DNA of 29,675 nt from a virus: IMG/VR virus record IMGVR_UViG_3300025889_012404, positions 1-29,675 of that record; one strand, 5' to 3'. A model generated the notes under the pieces. That model saw only the letters and a list, made by a program, of their open reading frames with translations, searched no databases and was not told where the DNA came from. The translations under genes and the position numbers were made by a program. Shown piece by piece: positions 8,461 through 16,366 of the stretch; position 1 is the stretch's first letter, and the number at the start of each line of letters is the position of its first letter.

Positions 8461-10072
8461 ATCTTCTCTTTTTTTCCAATTCTAAATCTTGTAGTTCTTC
8501 AAATATATTTGAAATAGACTTTTCTTTTATTTCTTCTAATCTATATGGATGAACATTTAACATACCGCATATTGCTTCTTTTGTTCTTTTCTTTCTGGTT
8601 TCGTCTGTAATGTAAACATCTAAATATTCAAACAAACTATTGAGATTAAATTGATATCCTTTGTTCAATGATAAATACAATGTAAGTAATTCTAATCTTA
8701 GATTACCACCACCTCTTCCGATACCCGTGTAAGTTCCGTCAACCATATCTGCTCCGTTTTCAATTGCAGTAATGGTATTTGCCATACTCATTGACATATT
8801 GTCGTGTGAGTGGAATCCAATCAATACATTTGGATTCATATTTCTAAATATAGTGATAATCTTTCTTACATAGTCTGGTGTTAATGCTCCATAACTATCT
8901 GCGAAACATAAAAAGTCTAAAAAGTCTTCTGTTAATAGTTTTTCTCTAATCTTGACAAATGAATCAATGTCAATGTATGATGTACAAATAACATTTAATG
9001 AAACCTCATATCCGAGTCTTTTAATTTCTCTACACATTTCTAATGAATCATCAAGTTGTTCTTCATAACTACAAACTCTAATCAAGTCAATGTCTGTTTC
9101 TGAACTTGGGATTAGATTTTTTATATCGTATCTCCAAGAATCTATCATTACTGATATTTTACAATTTGGTTTCACATCATTTTTAATTTCACTAACCAAA
9201 TCAAATGGAATATTTTTCCATATACCAGCATCTTTTTTTACAAGTTCTGGATTAGTCAAATAACCTATTTCAAAATAATCATATCCAACATCTGAACTTG
9301 TTTTTAATGCTCGTTTCACATCTTCAATTGTAAAACTGAAGTTGTTTTCAAATCCACCATCTCTAATGGTACAATCCAAAACCTTGACTCTTTTTTTCTC
9401 TATTTGTTCTTTGATATTCTTTTCATAAATCAATTCTGCTATGTTAAAATCAAAAGGAACATCAACATCAATACCTTCAGTTTCTGTTAGTTCATACCAA
9501 TAAGGATTATCTCCAACTACATATTTGTTTTTAATCATCGTTTCTCTTGGTAATAAACAACCACCGAAGTTTAATCTAAATACTGATTCCATATCTTGAC
9601 TTCTTGGACAATTTAATGGGTCGTAGTTTAGTGGTTTATCGTCTTCCCATAAAAAGTCTTTCAAGTAATTCATCGTAACCACACTATCATATTTACTATC
9701 AAGATTTCTAAATGTGTTGATGATGTCTTCATAAGTTTCAGATTTAACTAATGGGGAAGTAACTGGTGTGTATAAAATATAATCTGTATCAACTTGTTCT
9801 GCTATGAATTTTAAGTTTTCACTACCTGGACAATCATTACTGGTGTAATAATCTGGTCTTCTCATTGGTGTTACTCCGAGAGTTTCTGCCAATGAATACA
9901 TTTTATCACAATCTGTTGTTACTACTATTTCGTCAAGATTTTTGACTTTTTGAAGTGTTTTGATTTTGTTTTCTAATAAACTTGTATCATTAAATGGTTT
10001 AATGTTTTTGTTTACTATTCTTTCAGAACCTTTTCTTACCCCGATTACTGCCGTGATTTTTCCGTTATTCAC
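8450..10072 (-). CDS. CMP-sugar synthetase-DRE-TIM aldolase fusion
   Basis: A 540-residue bifunctional protein. Residues 1-222 resemble acylneuraminate cytidylyltransferase (NeuA type): ITAVIGVRKGSERIVNKNI is a variant of the CTP-binding loop, TPVTSPLVK matches the PTSPLR block, and IDVDVPFDFNIAE (201-213) gives the metal-binding Asp residues. Residues 228-500 resemble HMG-CoA lyase/4-hydroxy-2-oxovalerate aldolase enzymes: VLDCTIRDGG (231-240) is the DxTLRDG signature, GFHSHDN (419-425) supplies the metal-binding H-x-H, and DGTYTGIGRGGGN (445-457) is the closing loop. A plausible role is aldol formation of a 2-keto acid sugar followed by CMP activation. The start is GTG at 10070-10072, supported by GAGG seven bases upstream; there is no nearby ATG. 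Confidence 0.85.
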   Translation of the reverse strand: MNNGKITAVIGVRKGSERIVNKNIKPFNDTSLLENKIKTLQKVKNLDEIVVTTDCDKMYSLAETLGVTPMRRPDYYTSNDCPGSENLKFIAEQVDTDYILYTPVTSPLVKSETYEDIINTFRNLDSKYDSVVTMNYLKDFLWEDDKPLNYDPLNCPRSQDMESVFRLNFGGCLLPRETMIKNKYVVGDNPYWYELTETEGIDVDVPFDFNIAELIYEKNIKEQIEKKRVKVLDCTIRDGGFENNFSFTIEDVKRALKTSSDVGYDYFEIGYLTNPELVKKDAGIWKNIPFDLVSEIKNDVKPNCKISVMIDSWRYDIKNLIPSSETDIDLIRVCSYEEQLDDSLEMCREIKRLGYEVSLNVICTSYIDIDSFVKIREKLLTEDFLDFLCFADSYGALTPDYVRKIITIFRNMNPNVLIGFHSHDNMSMSMANTITAIENGADMVDGTYTGIGRGGGNLRLELLTLYLSLNKGYQFNLNSLFEYLDVYITDETRKKRTKEAICGMLNVHPYRLEEIKEKSISNIFEELQDLELEKKRRYEG

Positions 10073-10919
10073 TTGTAACCTCGTTTATGTAATCTTCTAT
10101 ATTTCTTGTTGGTTCATATCCGATTAATCTTTTTGCTATCAATGTATTACAAAGAGTTTCTTTTGCTTCTCCTGGTCTTGCGTCAATATACTGAACATTC
10201 CAACTAAACATATCTGCCAATTCATTGATTGAGAAATTGTTTCCTCTACCTAATTCTATTTCGTCCCAACAAGTTTCGTTTTCAGATGTTAAAATTAATC
10301 CGTCCACAATATCATCAATGTGAGTAAAATCTCTTCTTTGGAATCCGTCTCCTGTAATAGTTAGTGGTTCTTGGTTTTTATATTGTCTTTCGAATATTCC
10401 GACTACCGTACAATATTCTCCCTCGGTTAATTGATGTGGGCCATATACATTATAAAATCTACAAATCGATACATTGACTCCGAAATGCTTTTTATACAAT
10501 AAACACATATCATCTGCAACTACCTTTGAAAAAGTATATGGATTTTTAAACTTACCACTATGAACTGATGATGAACCTGCGAAAACCATTCTTGGTTTGT
10601 TTTCTAATTCTTTAACCCACTCCAAGATATTCATCGTTCCTAAGATTCCAACTTCTAATGTATTTGCTGGTTTTTTAAATGAAGGTTGTATTCTTGCTAA
10701 TGCACCTAAATGATAAATTACATCTGGTTTTTCCATAAAATAACCAAAATCTACAACATCTCTAATATCACAATCATAATAAGTACAACCCTCTTGTTCG
10801 TTTTCTTTTTTACCTGTTGAATAATTGTCAAGACTAACGACATTGTGTCCGTCTTTTAATAATCGTTTAATTAGATTTGTTCCTACAAATCCTGCTCCAC
10901 CTGTAACCATTATATTCAT
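10065..10919 (-). CDS. NAD-dependent sugar epimerase/dehydratase
   Basis: A 284-residue extended short-chain dehydrogenase of the UDP-glucose 4-epimerase-like group. The NAD-binding GGAGFVG lies at 7-13 and the LDNYST strand after it is typical of nucleotide-sugar epimerases. The catalytic set is SSS at 116-118 and Y128-TFS-K132 (YxxxK). RFYNVYGPHQ and RRDFTHIDDIVDG are the usual substrate-binding blocks. It is shorter than GalE (about 330-340 residues). The ATG at 10917-10919 is preferred over a second ATG three codons later because it starts the first Rossmann strand fully. The next gene starts within its last codons. Which nucleotide sugar it uses cannot be told. Confidence 0.88.
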   Translation of the reverse strand: MNIMVTGGAGFVGTNLIKRLLKDGHNVVSLDNYSTGKKENEQEGCTYYDCDIRDVVDFGYFMEKPDVIYHLGALARIQPSFKKPANTLEVGILGTMNILEWVKELENKPRMVFAGSSSVHSGKFKNPYTFSKVVADDMCLLYKKHFGVNVSICRFYNVYGPHQLTEGEYCTVVGIFERQYKNQEPLTITGDGFQRRDFTHIDDIVDGLILTSENETCWDEIELGRGNNFSINELADMFSWNVQYIDARPGEAKETLCNTLIAKRLIGYEPTRNIEDYINEVTSE

Positions 10920-10927
10920 TTTTACTC

Positions 10928-11587
10928 CTAAATAATTGTATCGTATAATCTGTTTTGTTGTTCTTGTTTTTGAATTTCTTTTTCGTGTTTTAAAGTTAAT
11001 TCTTCGTGTGGTGGTAAATGAGAGTAAGTTTTTGCTCCGTCTATCACCTCGTGAACTGGTTTAACCCATTTAATATCATCGGTGTTTCTAAATATTCTTG
11101 CTTGATAATCTGGAAAGTTAATCCACCCTTGTTCAGTTTGTCTCCAATGCCAAAGATTTAAATGAAAGTCTGTAATACCATTCACGATATTAATTCTTGG
11201 AACCCATATTAAATCTGTATCATTGATTTCTAATATTTGTGGTAATTGTTCTATAAGTATTTTGTTAGGTATTTCATCTGCGTCAATGTGAAATATAAAA
11301 TCTCCTGAACAATGTTCTTTTGTATAGTTTTTTAATTCTGCAAAGTCTTTTTTAAAATTAAATGTAATTACTTTTAAATTTTTAAAATATTCTCCATACT
11401 CATATTTTTCCAATACCTTTTCCAATGCATTAAAGTCATCTTGAACAATACTCTTTTCCCCAACCTTTGAGATATCTCGTGTAACCACGACTTCATCGTC
11501 TTTTCTAATGTGTTTAGAAAGATGAAATAATAAATTATCCAATTCTTTATATTCATTATATACGGTTATTCCATAACTAAGTTTCAT
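10928..11587 (-). CDS. GT2-family glycosyltransferase (WaaE-like)
   Basis: A 219-residue GT-A enzyme. It starts KLSYGITVYNEYKEL, the family-2 opening, and has FHIDADEIP at about 99-107, with D-A-D as the metal-binding triad followed by the E-x-P seen in WaaE/KdtX-type beta-glucosyltransferases. Downstream INFPDYQARIFRN and WVKPVHEVIDG match the conserved W/FPDxQxRxFR and VHE blocks of the same subgroup. The small size is normal for it. It overlaps the upstream unknown gene by 4 bases and is 8 bases from the epimerase gene. It likely transfers a hexose in the glycan pathway; the acceptor is unknown. Confidence 0.88.
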   Translation of the reverse strand: MKLSYGITVYNEYKELDNLLFHLSKHIRKDDEVVVTRDISKVGEKSIVQDDFNALEKVLEKYEYGEYFKNLKVITFNFKKDFAELKNYTKEHCSGDFIFHIDADEIPNKILIEQLPQILEINDTDLIWVPRINIVNGITDFHLNLWHWRQTEQGWINFPDYQARIFRNTDDIKWVKPVHEVIDGAKTYSHLPPHEELTLKHEKEIQKQEQQNRLYDTII

Positions 11588-12084
11588 CGTAAATCCTCAA
11601 TCTTTTTAATCGTTTCATTAATTCTTTTTTTCAATGCTAAGTTATCTTTTGCTTTCTTAGGAAACTTTTGATAACTATCTAATAAAAATACTCTTCTTTT
11701 TCTACACTCTCTTAAAAAGTAAGTTCTAAAGATATCATTTTTCTTTAAAAATCTTTCCAGTAATTTGTAAATGTCTTCTGCTGTATTTTTGTCTGCTCTA
11801 TCTGGGTTATCTCCAACCTCTACAACTCCCTCGTCTAATGTTAATCCACCATAACGAGAAATCAACGTGTTAAAATTTCTAATATCGATTGGTGGTCTTA
11901 ACAATGTGTCTAATTGTAATCCCACTACAAACTCTACGATTCTACCTGTTGACTTTTTTCTATAACGATATTTTGGGTCAATAACCAATATTGTTCTTTG
12001 TTCACCTTTTGATGTTCCTTGTGATTTATAAACAAACCTAACTATTTGTCCTGGTTGTATTTGTTGCCAAGTGGTGTTTCTCAT
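11584..12084 (-). CDS. Hypothetical phage protein with beta-rich N-terminus
   Basis: A 166-residue basic protein, not recognised. Residues 1-60 (starting MRNTTWQQIQPGQIVRFVYK) look like a small beta barrel, possibly SH3- or KOW-like, with RTILVIDPKYRYRKKSTGR in the middle. The rest is helical and very rich in Lys and Arg, with an RECRKRRVF segment and a coiled-coil-like C-terminus. The shape suggests nucleic-acid or virion-component binding, but this is only a guess. It overlaps the zinc-ribbon gene upstream and the GT2 gene downstream by 4 bases each. Confidence 0.6.
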   Translation of the reverse strand: MRNTTWQQIQPGQIVRFVYKSQGTSKGEQRTILVIDPKYRYRKKSTGRIVEFVVGLQLDTLLRPPIDIRNFNTLISRYGGLTLDEGVVEVGDNPDRADKNTAEDIYKLLERFLKKNDIFRTYFLRECRKRRVFLLDSYQKFPKKAKDNLALKKRINETIKKIEDLR

Positions 12085-12536
12085 AAATCTTTAATGATTC
12101 CCATTTCTTTACAAGCATCTAAGAACTCATATTGTCCATATTCTTTTGCATTTTCTAAATCTAATGTGAACTCGTGTCCTTCATATTGTGGGTCTTTTTG
12201 TTCTTCTGGTGTTAACTTACGAACTTCTACTAACTTCCAGTTCCAGTTATTTTTTGTCCCGTCTGGATATATCACTCCTAATTTACCCATATTCAATGTT
12301 GTTGGAATCCAACTAATCTTTCTATCGTAATCAAAAAACACTACATCACGAACCAGTTGTGTTGATTTACTAAGTAAGTTATTAAATACTTCTGAATCTT
12401 TGGTGTATGAAGTATTACTGGTAAACCCACAATTAAAGCACATATATGATTTAAAGTTTTCAATTTGATTGATATCTTCTTCAAAACATTGTTTGTCATT
12501 TAAACAATTTGGACAAGTTATTTTTCTTTCTGCCAT
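12081..12536 (-). CDS. Zinc-ribbon phage protein of unknown function
   Basis: A 151-residue protein whose first 40 residues form a zinc ribbon: C8-x2-C11 (CPNC) and C33-x2-C36 (CFNC) separated by an acidic spacer. The remainder has a WIPTTLNMGKLGVIYPDGTK strand pair and WNWKLVEVRKLTPEE, with no motif I can name. Paired CxxC at the N-terminus suggests binding to nucleic acid or a protein partner. It starts two bases before the stop of the GT-B gene upstream and overlaps the next gene by 4 bases. Confidence 0.65.
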   Translation of the reverse strand: MAERKITCPNCLNDKQCFEEDINQIENFKSYMCFNCGFTSNTSYTKDSEVFNNLLSKSTQLVRDVVFFDYDRKISWIPTTLNMGKLGVIYPDGTKNNWNWKLVEVRKLTPEEQKDPQYEGHEFTLDLENAKEYGQYEFLDACKEMGIIKDL

Positions 12537-12537
12537 T

Positions 12538-13854
12538 TTATACCTTTTTTAGTTTTGGAAGTTTTACATCACTTTTCTTAACCAATTTAGGTAACTTTAA
12601 TGCTACTTCCTGTGGAACACCTTCTAACATTTTATCAACAATAGATATTAATTTCTCTTTCATTTTTTCGTGTGAAAAGTTTTCTCTATTGACTATCATT
12701 TGTTTTTTACCACGAATTTCATACTTTTTGTAGTTTTTGTAAACCTCTTTCAATATCTGAAGTGCTGTTCCGTAGTCTACCGTTGACCAGTATGCTTCTT
12801 GGTTTTGATATTCTTTTGGAAATGCACTATTTGGAACTTTGGTCATTGTGTGTGGTAGTTCAATTGTGTATTCTTTGTCCAAGAAGTCTGCTTGACCTGT
12901 TGAGATTGGTGCTATCAATGGTTTACCACTAAATGTTGCTTCTAACATTGGTCTACCGAATCCCTCTCCGTGTGTAAAGGTTAAATGTGCTTTCACTTTT
13001 GGGTGATTGTACATTTGGTTCATTTCCTCGTCTTTTAAATCTCCGTGCAATAAATAGATTTTAGGTAAGGTTTCTGCTTTCACTTCCTTTTTAATCATAT
13101 CTATTTTTTTCTTCATTTCATTTCTATCCATAACTGAGAAACTTGCACTACTGGTTTTCATAATTAGTGCAGGTGGGTTTTTGGTATTTTTAAATGCTTC
13201 TAAAAATACTTTCAACATCATACCGATGTCTTTTCTATCTTCACCCATATTTCCTTGTAACCAATGTCCTACGAATAGAAAACAAAAGTCTTCTTTGATT
13301 TTATCAAATTCATTTTTTAAATCTATTGTTGCTTCGTTAGTAACTTTATATATTTCTGGGTCTGCTCCTTCAAACAATACTTCTGTTGGTTTTTCCATTT
13401 TTAGTGTTCCAACTTTTTGTCTCGTTTGTTTGTCAATTCTATCAAATGAAGCGTTTTCAAATGATTCTTTACTAAACTCAGATGTAAAGATAGTCATATC
13501 CATACGATTTACACCCTCCACCCAGTCTGCTGGTGGAAGTGTATGTTCAATACCTGCTGTGATTCCGATATTCTTTTTACCTAATGGTTGAAATTCATTT
13601 GGAATTACAATGTGTAAATGTAAGTCTGGTTGTCTATCCATTCTTGGTTCTGGTAGTAATCTTTTGTATATTTCTAAATGATGTGGGTTTTTGTCTTCCA
13701 AAGCATTCATCGGTGTTGCTCCCCAACGAACTGGATTAATCTTAACATCATATTTATCTGATTCGATTAATGCTCTACAAATATCTCTTGAGTGGTTTCC
13801 ATATCCACTACGAGTTCCTACTGGTGCCGTTACTAATACTAATGGTTTGTTCAT
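12538..13854 (-). CDS. GT-B (GT4-like) glycosyltransferase with KLPKL tail
   Basis: A 438-residue two-domain GT-B enzyme. The N-terminal domain opens with a glycine-rich VTAPVGTRSGYGNHSRD loop. The C-terminal donor-binding domain has CFLFVGHW and the E-x7-E signature in HGEGFGRPMLEATFSG, followed by KPLIAP, as in family-4 retaining transferases. The last 19 residues contain two copies of a short peptide (KLPKLVKKSDV then KLPKLKKV). The same peptide opens the neighbouring glycosyltransferase, suggesting a docking tag or a recombination scar. The start overlaps the end of that upstream gene (ATGA). The enzyme probably works in series with it on the same glycan. Confidence 0.85.
   Translation of the reverse strand: MNKPLVLVTAPVGTRSGYGNHSRDICRALIESDKYDVKINPVRWGATPMNALEDKNPHHLEIYKRLLPEPRMDRQPDLHLHIVIPNEFQPLGKKNIGITAGIEHTLPPADWVEGVNRMDMTIFTSEFSKESFENASFDRIDKQTRQKVGTLKMEKPTEVLFEGADPEIYKVTNEATIDLKNEFDKIKEDFCFLFVGHWLQGNMGEDRKDIGMMLKVFLEAFKNTKNPPALIMKTSSASFSVMDRNEMKKKIDMIKKEVKAETLPKIYLLHGDLKDEEMNQMYNHPKVKAHLTFTHGEGFGRPMLEATFSGKPLIAPISTGQADFLDKEYTIELPHTMTKVPNSAFPKEYQNQEAYWSTVDYGTALQILKEVYKNYKKYEIRGKKQMIVNRENFSHEKMKEKLISIVDKMLEGVPQEVALKLPKLVKKSDVKLPKLKKV
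12541..12597 (-). repeat. Two copies of a KLPKL peptide-coding repeat
   Basis: These 57 bases encode the last 19 residues of the 438-residue glycosyltransferase as KLPKLVKKSDV plus KLPKLKKV. A third copy (KLPKLKKVSEV) is encoded at 15246-15278, at the start of the other glycosyltransferase. Codons differ between copies (CTT/TTA, CCA/CCT), so the similarity is at peptide level and not a recent DNA duplication. Confidence 0.6.
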
Positions 13855-15281
13855 ACTTCAAATACCTCATATCTTTTTCTTGGTGTCCACTTTTCAAATG
13901 CAGTTTCCATATGGTCTATAAATAATTGACACATATGTCTTGCTGACATCATTGCTTCATCACTACAAACAAACTCGTGTCCTTTGAATCCACACTCTTT
14001 TCTTTCTTCTGGTGTCATATTGTAGAAATGTTCAATACAATATGATGCGTCAACCCAATCACATCTATCATCAAAAATATATGGTGTTGGTGGTGAACCT
14101 TGTAATGAACGAACTTTTGGCCAAACTGGTTTTACCCACTCTCCGTGAGTTAGTGATTTATTGTTCTCCCACTTTCTCCAATCGTGTAGTGATTCAATGT
14201 CTGCGTAATCTTTGTAAGTTAATAATTCATCACTCAATCTAAATCCACATTGGTCTTGTAAACCACCCGTAACATTAACCACGATTGGTGTTCCTGACAT
14301 TAATGATTCACAAGTTCCTAAACCGAATCCCTCGTTGGATGCCAAGTTAATCGTTACATCACAAATGTTATACAAATAATTTAGATGTTTGTTTTCTAAC
14401 TTTTGTGTTGAAAATATAATGTTCAAGTCTGGACACATTTCTTCAACAACTGCCGGTAAGTCTGTTCCGTTTCCGTCAACTGGTTGTGTATGTAGAACGA
14501 ATGCTGTTTTATTTCTTTTTTCTTTTGGTAGTCTGTATGCAAACTCTCTAAATGCCATAATAGTATCTGATGTCATCTTTCTTCTGATGTTTCTGTTTAC
14601 ATACAACATTGAAAACTCAATGTCTTTTCCTTGAAATAGTTCGTTTTTCATTTTGTTCATTTCCAATCTTTCTTTTTCATCTTTGACTGGATAGAACTGA
14701 GTTTCATTGATTCCGTGTGGTATATAAGTTGAGTCCCAATCTGTTCTTGGTTTATCTTGACAAACATTTTGCACGATGTTGTGTGTTTGTTTCGAGATGT
14801 TCATAATTAAATCACAACTTTCATAATATGGTTGATTCCACATTGGATATGGTAAGTCGTCCCAGATGTTGTAATAAAAAATCGGTATGTGTTGTCTGAT
14901 TTCGTGTTCCATTTGATACAACCAAATCCAAAATCTTGGGTCGGTGTAAATCATAATAGCGTCTGGTTTTTCAATCTGCATTAGTTGTCTTAAAATATCT
15001 GGACTTCCGTATCCATCTACTGGATATATTTTTAGACTTGCGTCCTCGATACCAGTTTCCTTTCTAACATTATCATTCATATCGATAACTTTACCTTGGT
15101 CTGGGTGTTTGATTGCTCCACCGACTTGAACCCAATCATATTTATCAAGAGTTCCCAATACAATCTCTCTTGACATTGTACCGACACCACTTGACATTCT
15201 TAAGTCGTCTGAAAACAATAATATTTTCTTTTTATCTCTTCTTTGAACTTCTGAAACCTTTTTTAATTTTGGTAATTTCAT
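13851..15281 (-). CDS. GT-B (GT4-like) glycosyltransferase with KLPKL head
   Basis: A 476-residue GT-B enzyme. After the leader MKLPKLKKVSEVQRR it has ILLFSDDLRMSSGVGTMSRE, a donor/acceptor-binding glycine loop like that of its downstream neighbour. In the C-terminal half, MLYVNRNIRRK and SNEGFGLGTCESLMSG carry the family-4 E-x7-E motif, with a following TPIVVN strand. The leader repeats the C-terminal peptide of the adjacent transferase. The two enzymes look like distant paralogues that could act consecutively or as a heteromer. A ribbon-helix-helix gene ends 9 bases upstream. Confidence 0.84.
   Translation of the reverse strand: MKLPKLKKVSEVQRRDKKKILLFSDDLRMSSGVGTMSREIVLGTLDKYDWVQVGGAIKHPDQGKVIDMNDNVRKETGIEDASLKIYPVDGYGSPDILRQLMQIEKPDAIMIYTDPRFWIWLYQMEHEIRQHIPIFYYNIWDDLPYPMWNQPYYESCDLIMNISKQTHNIVQNVCQDKPRTDWDSTYIPHGINETQFYPVKDEKERLEMNKMKNELFQGKDIEFSMLYVNRNIRRKMTSDTIMAFREFAYRLPKEKRNKTAFVLHTQPVDGNGTDLPAVVEEMCPDLNIIFSTQKLENKHLNYLYNICDVTINLASNEGFGLGTCESLMSGTPIVVNVTGGLQDQCGFRLSDELLTYKDYADIESLHDWRKWENNKSLTHGEWVKPVWPKVRSLQGSPPTPYIFDDRCDWVDASYCIEHFYNMTPEERKECGFKGHEFVCSDEAMMSARHMCQLFIDHMETAFEKWTPRKRYEVFEV
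15246..15278 (-). repeat. Third KLPKL peptide copy, at an N-terminus
   Basis: Residues 2-12 of the 476-residue glycosyltransferase read KLPKLKKVSEV, matching the C-terminal peptide of the neighbouring transferase in nearly every position. It lies outside the predicted GT-B fold, which starts at ILLFSDD, so it behaves like an appended tag. Confidence 0.6.
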
Positions 15282-15290
15282 TAAAACCTC

Positions 15291-15485
15291 TTAATATTTT
15301 GAACCTGATTCTTCTAAGTTGTCATATTCTAAAATAGTATTGGCAAATTCTTCGTTGTGGACGAATAAATCAATACTACGATTGACTAACTTTTGTAATG
15401 AAAAGTCATCACGAATAGACTTTTCTCTAAACTTTCTATATAACTCGTCAATGACTTTTACTGATGTTAATTTTTCTTCTTTCAT
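15291..15485 (-). CDS. Ribbon-helix-helix-like small protein
   Basis: A 64-residue protein beginning MKEEKLTSVKVIDELYRKF. The pattern of a short strand (TSVKV), a helix (DELYRKFREKSIRDD) and a second helix (SLQKLVNRSIDLFV) fits Arc/MetJ-type DNA-binding ribbon-helix-helix proteins, which are common in T4-like marine phages. The start has a good Shine-Dalgarno (GAGGAATT just before ATG). It follows a 39-base AT-rich gap and could open a transcript running into the glycosyltransferases, so it may be an autoregulator; that is inference. Confidence 0.65.
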   Translation of the reverse strand: MKEEKLTSVKVIDELYRKFREKSIRDDFSLQKLVNRSIDLFVHNEEFANTILEYDNLEESGSKY

Positions 15486-15511
15486 AATTCCTCGAATATA
15501 TACATATATAT

Positions 15512-15521
15512 AATAAATAGT
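15512..15521 (-). promoter_or_regulatory. Shared AT-rich element, copy 1 (ACTATTTATT)
   Basis: The gap 15486-15524 contains ACTATTTATT (minus-strand sense) 26 bases upstream of the ribbon-helix-helix ATG, followed by TATATATATG. The identical 10-mer occurs in the gap before gp62. Both lie a promoter-like distance from a start codon. It may be a viral promoter box, but the AT-rich background makes chance possible. Confidence 0.3.
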
Positions 15522-15524
15522 CTG

Positions 15525-15923
15525 TTAATCTAAAATAACATACTTTTTTTCAATTTTTTCACAATATTCTAATGCGGATTTTGTTCCGTTGGTAATGACT
15601 CCGTCTTTACAAAATGCCACCACTTTATCTGAATATTTAACCAAGTCTTTGTTTCGTTTGTGATAATAACCAACATTATATGGTTTTCCATAATTGTAAG
15701 CTTCCATTACACAATACATATTGTGTGTTTGGTGTTGTGGTGGAAACTCACTATAAGGTATTTTAAATTCTAATGCGAACCTCTTGGCATATTTATCTGC
15801 TCCGTCTTTGGCACCACCACCTACGATTTCTACATCTGGGTGTTCCATTTTTAATCGGAACATAAAGTTCTTGATTTTGGTTTTATTAGTATAGGTTCGA
15901 CTTCCGATAATTGCTATCTTCAT
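15525..15923 (-). CDS. SLOG-family protein (YspA/DUF2493-like)
   Basis: A 132-residue Rossmann-like protein. It begins KIAIIGSRTYTNKTKI, the GSR loop of the YspA/cpYpsA SLOG family. IVGGGAKDGADKYAKRFALE is the second conserved block, with GxxxGAD for nucleotide binding, and RNKDLVKYSDKVVAFC followed by GTKSALEYC completes the fold. SLOG proteins bind or cleave nucleotides and nucleotide-derived signals. Its length is normal for the single domain. It overlaps the unknown upstream gene by one base (TAATG type). In a phage it might act on nucleotides or host signalling molecules, which the sequence alone cannot show. Confidence 0.78.
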   Translation of the reverse strand: MKIAIIGSRTYTNKTKIKNFMFRLKMEHPDVEIVGGGAKDGADKYAKRFALEFKIPYSEFPPQHQTHNMYCVMEAYNYGKPYNVGYYHKRNKDLVKYSDKVVAFCKDGVITNGTKSALEYCEKIEKKYVILD

Positions 15924-16366
15924 TAGTCGTTTCGTTTCTGTTTCCTAATTGGTTCTGGATTTAGTTCGTCTTTATTGACGAACTCATATGTTTTTACGAA
16001 GTGTTTTAATCCATTTATAATATCTTTTGGATTATCATATTCATATGCAAATCTATAATATTGTAATTGTTTAGAACCCTTTGGTCTAATATCGTAAGTG
16101 ATAAAATGATTCTGGTCATCAGTTAGTTCTGGAATAATAATTATTTTAGTGTTAAATTGACTTTCATTTTTCCAATACTTAATAAATGGTTCAAGGGTTT
16201 TTAAATCTACCATTTCTCTTTCTCTATCATACCAAAAATATAATGGAAATGGAACACCATTTAGATAATCCATTTGTTTGATTTTCATTAACTCTTGAAA
16301 CACTTCTTGTTCAAAATCTGTTGCTAAAAAATCTGTTACCTTTAATCTTAAACTTGGTTCTGTCAT
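15923..16366 (-). CDS. Hypothetical phage protein
   Basis: A 147-residue protein, not recognised. It is rich in aromatic and charged residues (FPLYFWYDREREMV, YYRFAYEYDNP) and ends in a basic tail. There is no signal peptide, membrane segment or cysteine motif. It lies between the PD-(D/E)XK nuclease gene and the SLOG gene, overlapping each by a single base. Its position suggests a DNA-metabolism accessory, but no function is proposed. Confidence 0.55.
   Translation of the reverse strand: MTEPSLRLKVTDFLATDFEQEVFQELMKIKQMDYLNGVPFPLYFWYDREREMVDLKTLEPFIKYWKNESQFNTKIIIIPELTDDQNHFITYDIRPKGSKQLQYYRFAYEYDNPKDIINGLKHFVKTYEFVNKDELNPEPIRKQKRND

Noticed and set aside
13181-13591. A 136-codon open frame on the plus strand
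   Set aside because: It is antisense to a well-supported GT-B glycosyltransferase and reads as low-complexity Ser/Phe-rich sequence, typical of a shadow frame.
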